From contig NZ_WBSO01000001.1 of the NCBI RefSeq assembly GCF_009299485.1, positions 124,001-188,000 of the forward strand: a stretch of DNA of 64,000 bases. Direction: 5' to 3'. The first letter of the stretch is position 1; the number at the start of each line of letters is the position of its first letter. Shown piece by piece: positions 43,733 to 52,570 of this stretch. Under the pieces are notes generated by a model. That model worked only from the letters and a program-made list of their open reading frames with translations. It was not told the DNA's origin and did not search any database. The translations under genes and the position numbers were made by a program. Source of the stretch: Bifidobacterium apri (GTDB taxonomy: Bacteria > Actinomycetota > Actinomycetes > Actinomycetales > Bifidobacteriaceae).

Positions 43733-44803
43733 TCAAGCGCGCGGAAACGCCTGCCGATACCGTTGTTTAAGCTGCTCCATCGAAACATGGGTGTAGCGCT
43801 GAGTGGTACGCAACGAAGCGTGGCCAAGCATCTCCTGCACTTCTCGCAGATCGGCGCCGCCGTCGAGCATATGGGTCGCGGCGCTGTGCCGCAAGGCATG
43901 CGGGCTGATATCCGGCACCCCCGCATCCCGAGCCTGCCCATGCACAACCCGCCGGACGATCCGTTGATCGATTCGTCCGCCACGGCGTCCCAAGAACAAC
44001 GCTTCACCGGATTGTTCCGTCACCAACACAGGACGGCCGACACGCAGCCACTGGTCCACAGCACGCGCTGCCGGAGCACCGAACGGAACAACCCGCTGCT
44101 TATCCCCTTTACCGGTGACCCGGACGGTCCGCTGAGCGAAATCGATATCGACGATATTGATGCCGACAAGTTCCCCGACGCGGATGCCCGTGGCATACAG
44201 CAGCTCCATCATCGCAGCATCGCGTATGGCGAGCGCCCGATCAGCAGATGACGACACAGCCGTCTGCCCTTGCGGTCGCCCCTGTCCCGGGTGCCCCTGC
44301 TCTGTCGCGGCCGCACTCCCCTGCTCGGCGTGCGCATCGGCGTCATCCATCAGCGCTTTCGCTTGGGTTTCGGTCAACACCGCAGGAAGCACCGAGGGAA
44401 TCTTCGGTGTCATAAGCATCCCGGCGGGATCAGTGTCGATCAGCCCCTTATCCTGCGCCCACCGGAAGAATCCCCGAACGGCAACGGTTCTGCGTGCCAT
44501 GCTGGAGCGTGCATATCCGCGGGTGTTGTCGATGGACATCCATGCCCGTAGATCATCGACGCTGACCATATCGAACGCTTCGATGCTGTCGATATGCATG
44601 GTGGCGAGGCAGTCGAGTACATCGATGCGATACGCTTTGAGCGTATTGTCGCTGGCGGCGCGGTTGACGCGCAGGTCGTGAAGGAACTCGTCGATAATCG
44701 CAGTGATCTGGCCGCCCACAAGATGCTCCATCTGCGATGAGGATTCCTTCACACCGTCCGGCCCGCTGTCGGCTCGACGGGCTCCGTGGTCACGCCGTTC
44801 CAT
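43733..44803 (-). CDS. xerC: Tyrosine recombinase XerC-like
   Basis: The 356-residue protein has an N-terminal core-binding domain (FLHDLRVNRAASDNTLKAYRID) and a catalytic domain with Arg in ATGIRVGELVG, Lys in TGKGDKQRVVPFG, His/Arg in HALRHSAATHM, His in MLGHASL and the nucleophile Tyr in TTQRYTHVS. About 30 extra residues rich in Gly and Gln (GSAAATEQGHPGQGRPQGQ) are inserted before the first catalytic Arg. AGGAGGTG lies before the ATG at 44803, leaving a 24-residue N-terminal extension. With XerD (53.8 kb) it would resolve chromosome dimers, with FtsK encoded at the window start. Confidence 0.9.
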   Translation of the reverse strand: MERRDHGARRADSGPDGVKESSSQMEHLVGGQITAIIDEFLHDLRVNRAASDNTLKAYRIDVLDCLATMHIDSIEAFDMVSVDDLRAWMSIDNTRGYARSSMARRTVAVRGFFRWAQDKGLIDTDPAGMLMTPKIPSVLPAVLTETQAKALMDDADAHAEQGSAAATEQGHPGQGRPQGQTAVSSSADRALAIRDAAMMELLYATGIRVGELVGINIVDIDFAQRTVRVTGKGDKQRVVPFGAPAARAVDQWLRVGRPVLVTEQSGEALFLGRRGGRIDQRIVRRVVHGQARDAGVPDISPHALRHSAATHMLDGGADLREVQEMLGHASLRTTQRYTHVSMEQLKQRYRQAFPRA

Positions 44804-44956
44804 CCGCCCACCTCCTGAAATCCATGGTAACTGTCATGGTACGCGGCAATGCTCCAAGCACAGCCGCATCATCAGCCATAAGATTGGGATGACGCCATGT
44901 CTGCGGCGGCACGCCATCGACATGGAACACGCAGGCATACAGCAAGCGAGGAGATC

Positions 44957-45343
44957 ATGTTCATCGTTCCGCAACCCGAACCCCAGAAAGACACACGGCA
45001 CATCAACGGTTCCCCGACAGCGCCAACGCCGCAGGATGCATCAGGGGCGGTTGCCGGAATACCGGCGCTTCCACGCGTAATACCGCGCGGCGCCCGTATC
45101 GTCGTCCGCACAACAGCGGGCACAGACTCGCGCACCGGAAGAATGACATATCGGGATTATGTCGGGCATGTCGAACATTGGGACGGATCCACCCTCACCA
45201 TGATCCGCGATGCAGCAGCCAACGGGTCCCGTCCGCAGGAACAGGTCAGCATCGAGGCTGAGAGCATCGTGAGGCTCAAGCCCGTTCCTGAGCGTCCCCG
45301 CGCGGCTGCTCGCCATGGGGAATCCGACGCGCATCATGCATGA
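44957..45343 (+). CDS. DUF6725-type conserved bifidobacterial protein
   Basis: The 128-residue protein has no membrane segment. Its core, from IPRGARIVVRTTAG through MTYRDYVGHVEHWDGSTLTM, RDAAANGSRP and IVRLKPVPERPR, matches a small family I recognise from bifidobacteria, with the look of a beta-barrel. The function is unknown; the context beside xerC does not help. GAGGAGATC precedes the ATG at 44957. The gene diverges from xerC. Confidence 0.65.
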   Translation: MFIVPQPEPQKDTRHINGSPTAPTPQDASGAVAGIPALPRVIPRGARIVVRTTAGTDSRTGRMTYRDYVGHVEHWDGSTLTMIRDAAANGSRPQEQVSIEAESIVRLKPVPERPRAAARHGESDAHHA

Positions 45344-45664
45344 AAGGATGCCTGCACACTGAAATTCTCGCCTGCATGCCTGACGGTATGCCTATCGCCG
45401 TGCCGAGAATGGATCGGTTCGCTTGATGATACCCTTGACGACACGCCTTACGGCACATCCGATGGTCTACTAGCGACGATTCTTGCGTGCCGCCGATGAT
45501 CACCGGCACTCGGCGGCACTTCGCCCGATGATGGGCGACCGGAACGCTGCCGGATGCCCCGGGCGCCCATGTCCCGTTGCGAATCCCGGTTCCTGATGCC
45601 CAATCACCCACAATCCAGACACACCGATATTCAGGCACACCGCCGCCGATTCGTATACCCCACG
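45344..45664. other. Intergenic region with two hairpins
   Basis: ATTCTCG (45364-45370) pairs with CGAGAAT (45404-45410), with ACGG/CCGT inside, downstream of the DUF6725 gene. GTGCCGCCGA (45487-45496) pairs with TCGGCGGCAC (45510-45519), next to CGCCC/GGGCG near 45522-45537; these may end tyrA transcription. I see no gene. Confidence 0.6.
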
Positions 45665-46870
45665 CTACCGGGCAGCGGAAGCGACCGCGGGACGGCGCTC
45701 CACGACCGCCACAAGGTCTGAGGGCCACGCCACCACCTGTTCACCGCGGCGTGCGGATTCAAGCAGCTGCTCTCGCCAGTGCGCAATATCCAGCGGTATC
45801 TGCGCAGTCGAGGGTGTTTCCCCCTGATTATGTGCGCATGCCGCCTTGTAGTCGCGGAACGGGTTGCCGTGCGCAAAAAACTCGCCGATGATTCGGTCAT
45901 CACCGTCATGCAACGCATCAGCGACCGCAACCAGACGACCTGCCATATGGCGCAACAACGCCTCCACATTCTGAGCATCCTCATCAACCATCGCCCGCGT
46001 GCGCTGGGGGTCAGTCAACGCCACACGCGTCATATCACGCCACGACCCTGCGGCAAGGGCGGCGGCGATATTGCGGTCGGGATTGTCAGTCAGCTCATTG
46101 ATCAACGCCGTGGCCACCACATGCGGCATGTGGGAAATGAGCGCCGCCGCACGATCATGCGTCCCATCGTCAATGACAATACACCGGTTCGCACACCCCT
46201 CGGCGATCATGCGCGCAACCACGAGAAAACGCCGGTAATCCGTTGACTCATCCACGGTAATCGCCCACAAGGCATAGTCGAACAAGCTGGGATCAGAAGC
46301 CTCGAAGCCGGAGCGTTCGGTGCCGGTCATCGGATGGGCGCCCACATAGCATTCGCCGAGACCTGCGGCGACAACCTGCTGCCGCACTAGAGCCTTCACA
46401 CTGCCGACATCCGTCAACGTGGTCGCCGTGCGGTCGATCACCGGGGCGAGCCGGGAGAGCATGTCCGGCATGGCTTTGAGCGGGTTGCACAGCACAATGA
46501 GATCCGGGCGCGCGCCGGGATGCCCCGCAAGATCCTCAAGCGTATCCACGCACACGATGCCATCCCGCCGGGCTTGCTCATACGGGTGTGGACGATGGTT
46601 CCACGCCATCACTCGGTATCCGTTAGCCACCAGATGCCGTGCCAGGGAGCCGCCGATCAGCCCCAATCCGACAATACCGACCGTCATGCCCGTCATCGTA
46701 TCTGTTCCCCGCCCTTGTCCTGTCGTGTCTATTTCGTCTGTTTCGTCTGCTATGTCCGTCGCACCCGTGATGCCCGTAGCACTCCTCGCCCCCACCGCTG
46801 TATCTGCGCGGCTTGCAGACTGCGGAAAATCGGCGATGATGCACCGCACGGAATCTCTATCCCCTACCAC
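45665..46870 (-). CDS. tyrA: Prephenate dehydrogenase
   Basis: The enzyme oxidises prephenate to 4-hydroxyphenylpyruvate with NAD(P) for tyrosine. The Rossmann motif is TVGIVGLGLIGGSLAR; other marks are DVGSVKALV, GAHPMTGTERSGFEAS and FRDMTRVA-like WRDMTRVALTDP. The GTG at 46870 was chosen because AAGGGAG lies five bases upstream and it overlaps the pheA stop. The resulting 58-residue tail before the Rossmann motif (GATDIADETDEID) is low complexity; an ATG at 46696 or 46687 close to the motif remains possible. It follows pheA directly. Confidence 0.88.
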   Translation of the reverse strand: MVGDRDSVRCIIADFPQSASRADTAVGARSATGITGATDIADETDEIDTTGQGRGTDTMTGMTVGIVGLGLIGGSLARHLVANGYRVMAWNHRPHPYEQARRDGIVCVDTLEDLAGHPGARPDLIVLCNPLKAMPDMLSRLAPVIDRTATTLTDVGSVKALVRQQVVAAGLGECYVGAHPMTGTERSGFEASDPSLFDYALWAITVDESTDYRRFLVVARMIAEGCANRCIVIDDGTHDRAAALISHMPHVVATALINELTDNPDRNIAAALAAGSWRDMTRVALTDPQRTRAMVDEDAQNVEALLRHMAGRLVAVADALHDGDDRIIGEFFAHGNPFRDYKAACAHNQGETPSTAQIPLDIAHWREQLLESARRGEQVVAWPSDLVAVVERRPAVASAAR

Positions 46871-47916
46871 AGCAACTCCCTTGCCGCAGCGGCTCCACGA
46901 TCCCACGCCTCAGGAATGGCATGCGGGTCGAAGCACACACCGCCCTGGGGCAGCATCCACTCGTTGACCGGTGGGTTCGGACGTTCCCGACGGGGGTAGA
47001 CCGCCAAGGTTTTCACCCAATCGCCATGTTCCACGACTTCAGACAACACGCTGCGGAAATGCGGCTGCCAGGGCGCCGCGTCCACTGTGGCGACGAAACT
47101 GTAGGTTCCCGCATGGCCCTTGATCGGCCGCGAAATAAAGCTCGTCATATTCAGTCCAGCGTCACGCAAGACATCCAACAGATCGGCAAGTACCCCAGGT
47201 CCCGTACTCAACGGAATGAACGCGATAATCGTCTCAAACTCAGTGTTTCCGTCTGACTTCGCATGTGCCATCAGCTCAGGCGCGTCATCCCGGCGCGCAA
47301 GAACCAGAAACTCGGTGCGCGCGCCATGATAATCCTGCACATTGCGTTCCAGCGTGTCCAAATGGTACAGTTCGCCGCATATCGATGGGCCGAGCGCCAC
47401 CTGTCCGTCACGCACGTCACGGCATGCCGCCGCATTCGATGTGGCAGGCCTAAGCGTGAGATGATGCCGGGCGATGAACCGTTGGCATTGCGCCAGTCCG
47501 TGCGGGTGCGCGGTCGCTTCACGGAGCGCCGCGCCGCGTTCCCGGCTGGCATGAGGTACGAACGCATCGAAGGCGACATCGACGCCGACATGGGCGAAAC
47601 CGACAACGTCATCCGCATCAATCATCATGTCGAGATTCGGCACAACATAGCCTTCGACATTGTTTTCCCACGCGATGACGCCCCATCCCTCGCCGTCGCG
47701 CACATGCGCCATGACCTTCGGGATGGTGTCCTCCGGCATCGGAATGATACGATCCGACAACGGCGCGAGCGCACGGCTTGCGGACACCGCCGCCTGATGG
47801 GTGAATGAGCCTTGCGGGCCAAGATAGTACAACGGCAGCGAGCCAGACTTGGGCGCCGCCTGAGACGACGCAGGATTGCCGTTCGGCATATTCCCGGCAG
47901 TGATGTTGTGATTCAT
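46864..47916 (-). CDS. pheA: Prephenate dehydratase
   Basis: The 350-residue protein makes phenylpyruvate for phenylalanine. The PDT domain is marked by YYLGPQGSFTHQAA, ENNVEGYVVPNLD and ATSNAAACRDVRDG. A C-terminal ACT regulatory domain (IIAFIPLSTGPGVLADLLDVL, GLNMTSFISRPIKG) should bind Phe. There is no chorismate mutase domain. It overlaps tyrA downstream and the membrane-protein gene upstream by a few bases, so all three are probably translated as a unit. Confidence 0.94.
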   Translation of the reverse strand: MNHNITAGNMPNGNPASSQAAPKSGSLPLYYLGPQGSFTHQAAVSASRALAPLSDRIIPMPEDTIPKVMAHVRDGEGWGVIAWENNVEGYVVPNLDMMIDADDVVGFAHVGVDVAFDAFVPHASRERGAALREATAHPHGLAQCQRFIARHHLTLRPATSNAAACRDVRDGQVALGPSICGELYHLDTLERNVQDYHGARTEFLVLARRDDAPELMAHAKSDGNTEFETIIAFIPLSTGPGVLADLLDVLRDAGLNMTSFISRPIKGHAGTYSFVATVDAAPWQPHFRSVLSEVVEHGDWVKTLAVYPRRERPNPPVNEWMLPQGGVCFDPHAIPEAWDRGAAAARELLW

Positions 47917-48467
47917 GCGGCATCCTCGTTTTGCACGATATCGGCGGTTTCAGGATGATTGCCGGCATCAGCATGATCAGCGGTTTCAGGATAATCAGCC
48001 GCCCGATGCACCGCCGGCTGAACGTCATCATCCACGGTGATTTGGAACCAACGTCTGGGCATGACCAGCAGGATGACCTGTACCGCAATCATGCCGTACA
48101 ACCAAATCATGCCGACATGCTCACTCCAGAACGGCACTGCAGAAGGATCCCCGAACCCTACCGGCGCCAAGGCCCCTGAACCGCGGGGAGCCACCGCGAG
48201 ACCCCACGCGACAATCGAGGACGCCGCCACATGGACCCCCATGCCCAACGCGCCCGCCCGGGAGCGCGCACACCATGCCGACAGCATGATGATGAGCAAG
48301 GCAAGAACCAGTCCATACGGAATATTCGACGATGCCCCGAGACGATGCGCAAGCGTACCGACCATGCCGACCGCCGCACCGGCGAGCAACGAAATGGTCA
48401 TGCGCGTCGGATACGACTGGCGATGCGACCACGGCAGGTCACGTCCTGAAGCTGGTGAAGAAGTCAT
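47913..48467 (-). CDS. Small membrane protein in the pheA-tyrA operon (unknown family)
   Basis: The 184-residue protein has four hydrophobic helices (SLLAGAAVGMVGTLAHR, YGLVLALLIIMLSAWCA, HVAASSIVAWGLAVA, GMIWLYGMIAVQVILLVM) and an acidic tail. I do not recognise the family with confidence; it resembles actinobacterial DUF6113-type proteins. The ATG at 48467 is six bases after CATACT, so it may be leaderless; an upstream frame to 48548 is not supported. Its stop overlaps the pheA ATG by four bases, linking it to aromatic amino acid synthesis. Confidence 0.65.
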   Translation of the reverse strand: MTSSPASGRDLPWSHRQSYPTRMTISLLAGAAVGMVGTLAHRLGASSNIPYGLVLALLIIMLSAWCARSRAGALGMGVHVAASSIVAWGLAVAPRGSGALAPVGFGDPSAVPFWSEHVGMIWLYGMIAVQVILLVMPRRWFQITVDDDVQPAVHRAADYPETADHADAGNHPETADIVQNEDAA

Positions 48468-48532
48468 GCTTCCAGTATGCCTTCCCATCGAGAAAAACGC
48501 TTCACATCGTCCACGTTCATTCCCCTCTGCCC

Positions 48533-48723
48533 CTGCTTCTACCGACACTTACGGGACTCCCAGCGTCGACAGAAGGGTGCGTCCCTGCTTCTACCGACAC
48601 TCACCAGCCGCTCAGTGTCGACAGAAGGCTACGAACCTGCTTCTACCGACACTCACCAGCCACTCAGCGTCGGCACCAACTTCCACCGACACTCACGGGA
48701 AACTCAACGTCGGCAGAAGGGTG
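48533..48723. repeat. Array of four hairpin elements
   Basis: Four copies begin near 48533, 48584, 48636 and 48678. The consensus is CTTCTACCGACACTCAC ... CTCAGTGTCGACAGAAGG, whose arms can pair. Copy 3 is truncated at its end. Spacing is about 42-52 bases. The same element occurs near 37.2 kb. Confidence 0.85.
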
Positions 48724-48841
48724 GGGATTCGGCTCCTCGCCACATATGACAACGCCGCCTGCACCCACACCAGCTGGGTACAGACGGCGTTGAACCGTCA
48801 CACGCCTGTGCAAATCATCGGCGCAGCGACGGCATCATGCC

Positions 48842-50770
48842 TCACTTGGCTGCCGCATTGTTCTGGCGACGCTGCTTGGCGCGCCACTTGTACCATTCGT
48901 CACGGCTGAGGATGATCTTGCGCACACGGATGGCTTCCGGCGTCACCTCGACGCATTCGTCCTCGTTCGCGAAATCAAGCGATTCCTCGAGGCTCATCTT
49001 GATTGGCGGGGTGAGCGTTTCAAGCACGTCGGCGGTGGAGGAACGCATATTGGTCATATGCTTGGCCAGCGTGATGTTGACATCGAGCTCGTCAGGCTTG
49101 TTGTTGATGCCGACGACCTGGCCTTCGTAGACCGGGGACTGCGGCTCGACGAAGAACTGGCCGCGGGCCTGCAGACGCTGCATGGCATACGGGGTGGCGA
49201 CACCGGCGCGATCGGAGACCATGGAGCCGTTCTGGCGGGTCACAATCTCACCAGCCCACGGGGCGTAGCCAGCGGAGATGGAGCTCGCGATGCCTGTACC
49301 GCGAGTGGCGGACAGCAGTGCGGTGCGGAAACCGATCAGACCACGGGACGGCACGGTGAATTCCAGGCGCACCCAGCCGGAACCGTGGTTGGTCATCGAA
49401 TCCATACGGCCCTTGCGGTCGGCCAGCAGCTGCGTGACCGTACCCATGTACTCCTCGGGCACGTCGATGGTGGTGTTCTCCATCGGCTCGTTGATCTTGC
49501 CGTCGATCATCTTGGTGACCACCTGCGGGCGGCCGACAGTCAGCTCATAGCCTTCGCGGCGCATCTCCTCGGCGAGGACGGCGAGCGCGAGTTCGCCACG
49601 ACCCTGAACCTCCCACGCGTCCGGGCGGTCCGTCGGCAGCACCTTGATGGACACGTTGCCGATGAGCTCACGGTCGAGACGATCCTTGATCATGCGGGCG
49701 GTGAGCTTGTGATCCTTGCCTTCGCGGCCGGCCAGCGGGGAATCGTTGACGCCGAAGGTCATGGAGATCGCAGGATCGTCCACATGGATCAGCGGAAGCG
49801 GACGCGGGTCGTTCGGATCGACGATGGTTTCGCCGATCATGATGTCGCTCACGCCGGCGACGGCGACGATGTCACCAGGGCCTGCGGATTCCACCGGGAT
49901 GCGGTCCAGGCCCTGCGTACGCAGGAGTTCGGACACGCGGAAATTCTCAATCGAACCGTCCACACGGGACAAGCCGTAGGTCTTGCCCTTCTCGAGCAGG
50001 CCGTTGTACACACGCACCAAGCCGAGACGCCCAAGGAAGTCGGAAGAATCGATATTCGCGACATGGGCCTGAAGCGGCGCGCCCTCCTCATACTGCGGGG
50101 CGGGGATATTGGCGATGATCGACTCAAACAGCGGTTCGAGGTTGTCGTTGTCCGGCAGAGCGCCGTCAGCCGGCTGGTCAGCGGAAGCGTAGCCGACCTT
50201 CGCGGCGCAGTAAATCACCGGCAGGTCGAGCAGGGAGTCGAGATCAAGGTCAACGCCTTCCTCCATGACGTCCTGAGCCAAGCCGAGCAGCAGATCAGTG
50301 GATTCGCTGACGACTTCGGAGATGCGGGCGTCCGGGCGGTCGGTCTTGTTAATGCACAGGATGACCGGCAGCTTCGCCTCGAGCGCCTTGCGCAGCACGA
50401 AACGGGTCTGCGGCAGCGGGCCTTCGGACGCGTCGACGAGCAGCACCACGCCGTCGACCATGGAGATGCCGCGCTCGACCTCGCCGCCGAAATCGGCGTG
50501 GCCGGGGGTATCGATCACGTTGATGGTGATGCCGTCGGGCTCACCGTACTTCGCGGCAAGCGGGCCGGTGTACTTGACCGCCGTGTTCTTGGCGAGGATG
50601 GTGATGCCCTTCTCGCGTTCCAGATCGTTGGAATCCATGACGCGGTCCGGGACTTCCTCACGTTCGTTGAAGACGTGGGACTGCTGGAGCATGGCGTTGA
50701 CCAAGGTGGTCTTGCCGTGATCGACGTGCGCTACGATTGCCACATTACGGATATCACCGCGAACTGCCAT
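48842..50770 (-). CDS. typA: Ribosome-associated GTPase TypA/BipA
   Basis: The 642-residue translational GTPase has G1 AHVDHGKTTL, switch I EKGITILAKN, G3 DTPGHADFGGEVER, G4 NKTDRP and a C-terminal TypA domain (GRGELALAVLAEEMRREGYEL, GTGIASSISAGYAPWAG, NGSMVSDRAG). It helps ribosome assembly and stress growth. AGAGAGGTAATTG precedes the ATG at 50770. It is separate from scpB, which ends 150 bases upstream. Confidence 0.95.
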   Translation of the reverse strand: MAVRGDIRNVAIVAHVDHGKTTLVNAMLQQSHVFNEREEVPDRVMDSNDLEREKGITILAKNTAVKYTGPLAAKYGEPDGITINVIDTPGHADFGGEVERGISMVDGVVLLVDASEGPLPQTRFVLRKALEAKLPVILCINKTDRPDARISEVVSESTDLLLGLAQDVMEEGVDLDLDSLLDLPVIYCAAKVGYASADQPADGALPDNDNLEPLFESIIANIPAPQYEEGAPLQAHVANIDSSDFLGRLGLVRVYNGLLEKGKTYGLSRVDGSIENFRVSELLRTQGLDRIPVESAGPGDIVAVAGVSDIMIGETIVDPNDPRPLPLIHVDDPAISMTFGVNDSPLAGREGKDHKLTARMIKDRLDRELIGNVSIKVLPTDRPDAWEVQGRGELALAVLAEEMRREGYELTVGRPQVVTKMIDGKINEPMENTTIDVPEEYMGTVTQLLADRKGRMDSMTNHGSGWVRLEFTVPSRGLIGFRTALLSATRGTGIASSISAGYAPWAGEIVTRQNGSMVSDRAGVATPYAMQRLQARGQFFVEPQSPVYEGQVVGINNKPDELDVNITLAKHMTNMRSSTADVLETLTPPIKMSLEESLDFANEDECVEVTPEAIRVRKIILSRDEWYKWRAKQRRQNNAAAK

Positions 50771-50919
50771 CAATTACCTCTCTTAATTGCATGATTTGTC
50801 TACGTATCACTCTCGGATGCGGGAATCACCCACCTACCGCTTACACATAAACCGTCACAAGATTACCGGCGGACCACGACAGTACGAATCAGCAGTCCGC
50901 AAAGCACAGGAACCGGCTG

Positions 50920-51675
50920 TTACAACGAGCCAAGCTGCTCCTGCGCCGCCTCACGGACCACCTGCCCCGCGTCGGCCGGCAGGAAAGGCGCCAGCGAAGG
51001 CAGATCATCCAACGAGTTGAGTCCCAAATATTCGAGGAACAGCCCGGTCGTTTCCAGCAGCGCGGCATGCGTCTGGGGGTCGGCGCCGTGCTCTTGCACG
51101 AGTCCCCGCACGGTGAGCGAACGGATGACACCGTCGGAATTGACACCTCTGATTGAAGCGACCTGCGCGCGCGTCATCGGCTGCTTGTACGCGATGATGG
51201 CAAGTGCTTCGAGCGCCGCCTGCGACAGTCGTGACGTCTGCCCGTCAGTGACGAACTCGCTGACGACCGGCTCAAATTCGCTACGGCTCACATACTGCCA
51301 TCCTCGGGCGCTGTTGCGCAGGGTGAACCCTCTCGGGGCGATTCCGCGGTCAGGGTCCCCATCATATGCATGTTGCAGCGTGTCAAGCGCCTCGCGTATA
51401 TCCGCCGAATCGCAATGCAATGCGTGTGCCAGATCCCGCTCTTGCTGTGGCCCGTCCGCGACCATGAGCACCGCCTCCAGACATGCCGGCAAGCCGCCCG
51501 GGAAGTCTTCCGCCTGCCAGGCCTGTTGCTGTGCCGATACGTCGGATCGCACGTGGGTGCCGGCCGATTCATTTTCATTGCGGGCGGCCGCGGGACTGTC
51601 CGAAGCGTCGGCGCCTTGCCGAACATCCGTGCCCTGCGGCATGGGGTTCTGTCCATTCGTATCATGTTCGATCAT
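50920..51675 (-). CDS. scpB: Segregation and condensation protein B
   Basis: ScpB bridges ScpA and the SMC ATPases. The 251-residue protein has a disordered N-terminus of about 60 residues followed by two winged helices: LEAVLMVADGPQQERDLA, then LSQAALEALAIIAYKQPMTRAQVASIRGVNSDGVI, which is the strongest family mark. It overlaps scpA by four bases, so both are translated together. The order parA-scpA-scpB matches other actinobacteria. Confidence 0.92.
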   Translation of the reverse strand: MIEHDTNGQNPMPQGTDVRQGADASDSPAAARNENESAGTHVRSDVSAQQQAWQAEDFPGGLPACLEAVLMVADGPQQERDLAHALHCDSADIREALDTLQHAYDGDPDRGIAPRGFTLRNSARGWQYVSRSEFEPVVSEFVTDGQTSRLSQAALEALAIIAYKQPMTRAQVASIRGVNSDGVIRSLTVRGLVQEHGADPQTHAALLETTGLFLEYLGLNSLDDLPSLAPFLPADAGQVVREAAQEQLGSL

Positions 51676-52553
51676 GACATATCCTTCTCACCCACCAGTT
51701 CGGCAGTCTCCCGCCCGGGCACCCATCTGACGAACAACGGTTCGAATGGACCGGACTGGCGGTATTGCAACGCGCCTTGCTTGAAAAACACCAGAACCGC
51801 GAAGAACCGTACGACGACTTCAAGCGTGCCGTGCGCGTCTTCGCACAGTTTGGAGAACGCCATGCCTTCGCCGGCGGGCAATGCGCGCAACCGATCGCGG
51901 ACCAGTGCGGATTGTTCGCGCAAATCCACCAGCGGCACGTGCAGTTGATGAGTTGCGACATGTTCCAACGGTGCATTCGTCAGAGCGGCCGCGGCGATGC
52001 CCGCAAGTTCCTGCGGCGTGAGCGTCCACACCAGTTGCGGCAGCATCGCAGCGAAGGCAGGGTCTGCGTTGCCGGGATGCGCGTGCCGCGCATTGTCCTC
52101 CATACGCGCCCGGAAATCGGATGCCGCCTGCTTGAATGCATGGTATTGCAGGAGTCTGGCGAACAAGAGATCGCGCTCCCGCAACGCCTCCATGCTGCGC
52201 TCATCCCGGGTGCCGTCGTCGTCATGCGGCAGCAAAGCGGCGCTTTTCGCTTCAATCAGGACGGACGCCACGTCAAGGAACGCGCTCGCCTCGTCCATAT
52301 TGCGTTCGGTATCGAGCGTGCGTACATATGCGAGGAATTCTTCGGTGATCGCGGACAGGGACACTTCGGTCAATTCGAGACGCCTGTTGGCGATCATGCC
52401 GAGCAGCACGTCAAACGGCCCGGCGTAATTGTCCAGATTGACCGAGAAGCCGTCCGAGACACCGTCCGCCATGTTTGTCACGCCGGTTTCAACGCCCTGC
52501 GTGCCATGCGGAGCCGACGGCGATTCCTGCCTGGACGGCGAATGCTCGTTCAC
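51672..52553 (-). CDS. scpA: Segregation and condensation protein A
   Basis: ScpA is the kleisin of the SMC complex. The 293-residue protein has the N-terminal FSVNLDNYAGPFDVLLGMIANRRLELTEVSL and ASAFLDVASVLIEAKSAALLP. The C-terminal winged helix includes VVVRFFAVLVFFKQGALQ. The first 30 residues are disordered. Its stop overlaps the scpB ATG, and it starts 18 bases after the parA stop. Confidence 0.92.
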   Translation of the reverse strand: MNEHSPSRQESPSAPHGTQGVETGVTNMADGVSDGFSVNLDNYAGPFDVLLGMIANRRLELTEVSLSAITEEFLAYVRTLDTERNMDEASAFLDVASVLIEAKSAALLPHDDDGTRDERSMEALRERDLLFARLLQYHAFKQAASDFRARMEDNARHAHPGNADPAFAAMLPQLVWTLTPQELAGIAAAALTNAPLEHVATHQLHVPLVDLREQSALVRDRLRALPAGEGMAFSKLCEDAHGTLEVVVRFFAVLVFFKQGALQYRQSGPFEPLFVRWVPGRETAELVGEKDMS

Positions 52554-52570
52554 AGCGTGTCTGCCGGTGT

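Noticed and set aside
49058-50794. 578-codon plus-strand frame opposite typA
   Set aside because: Long antisense frames are common in GC-rich genes with strong codon bias; typA motifs on the other strand are complete.
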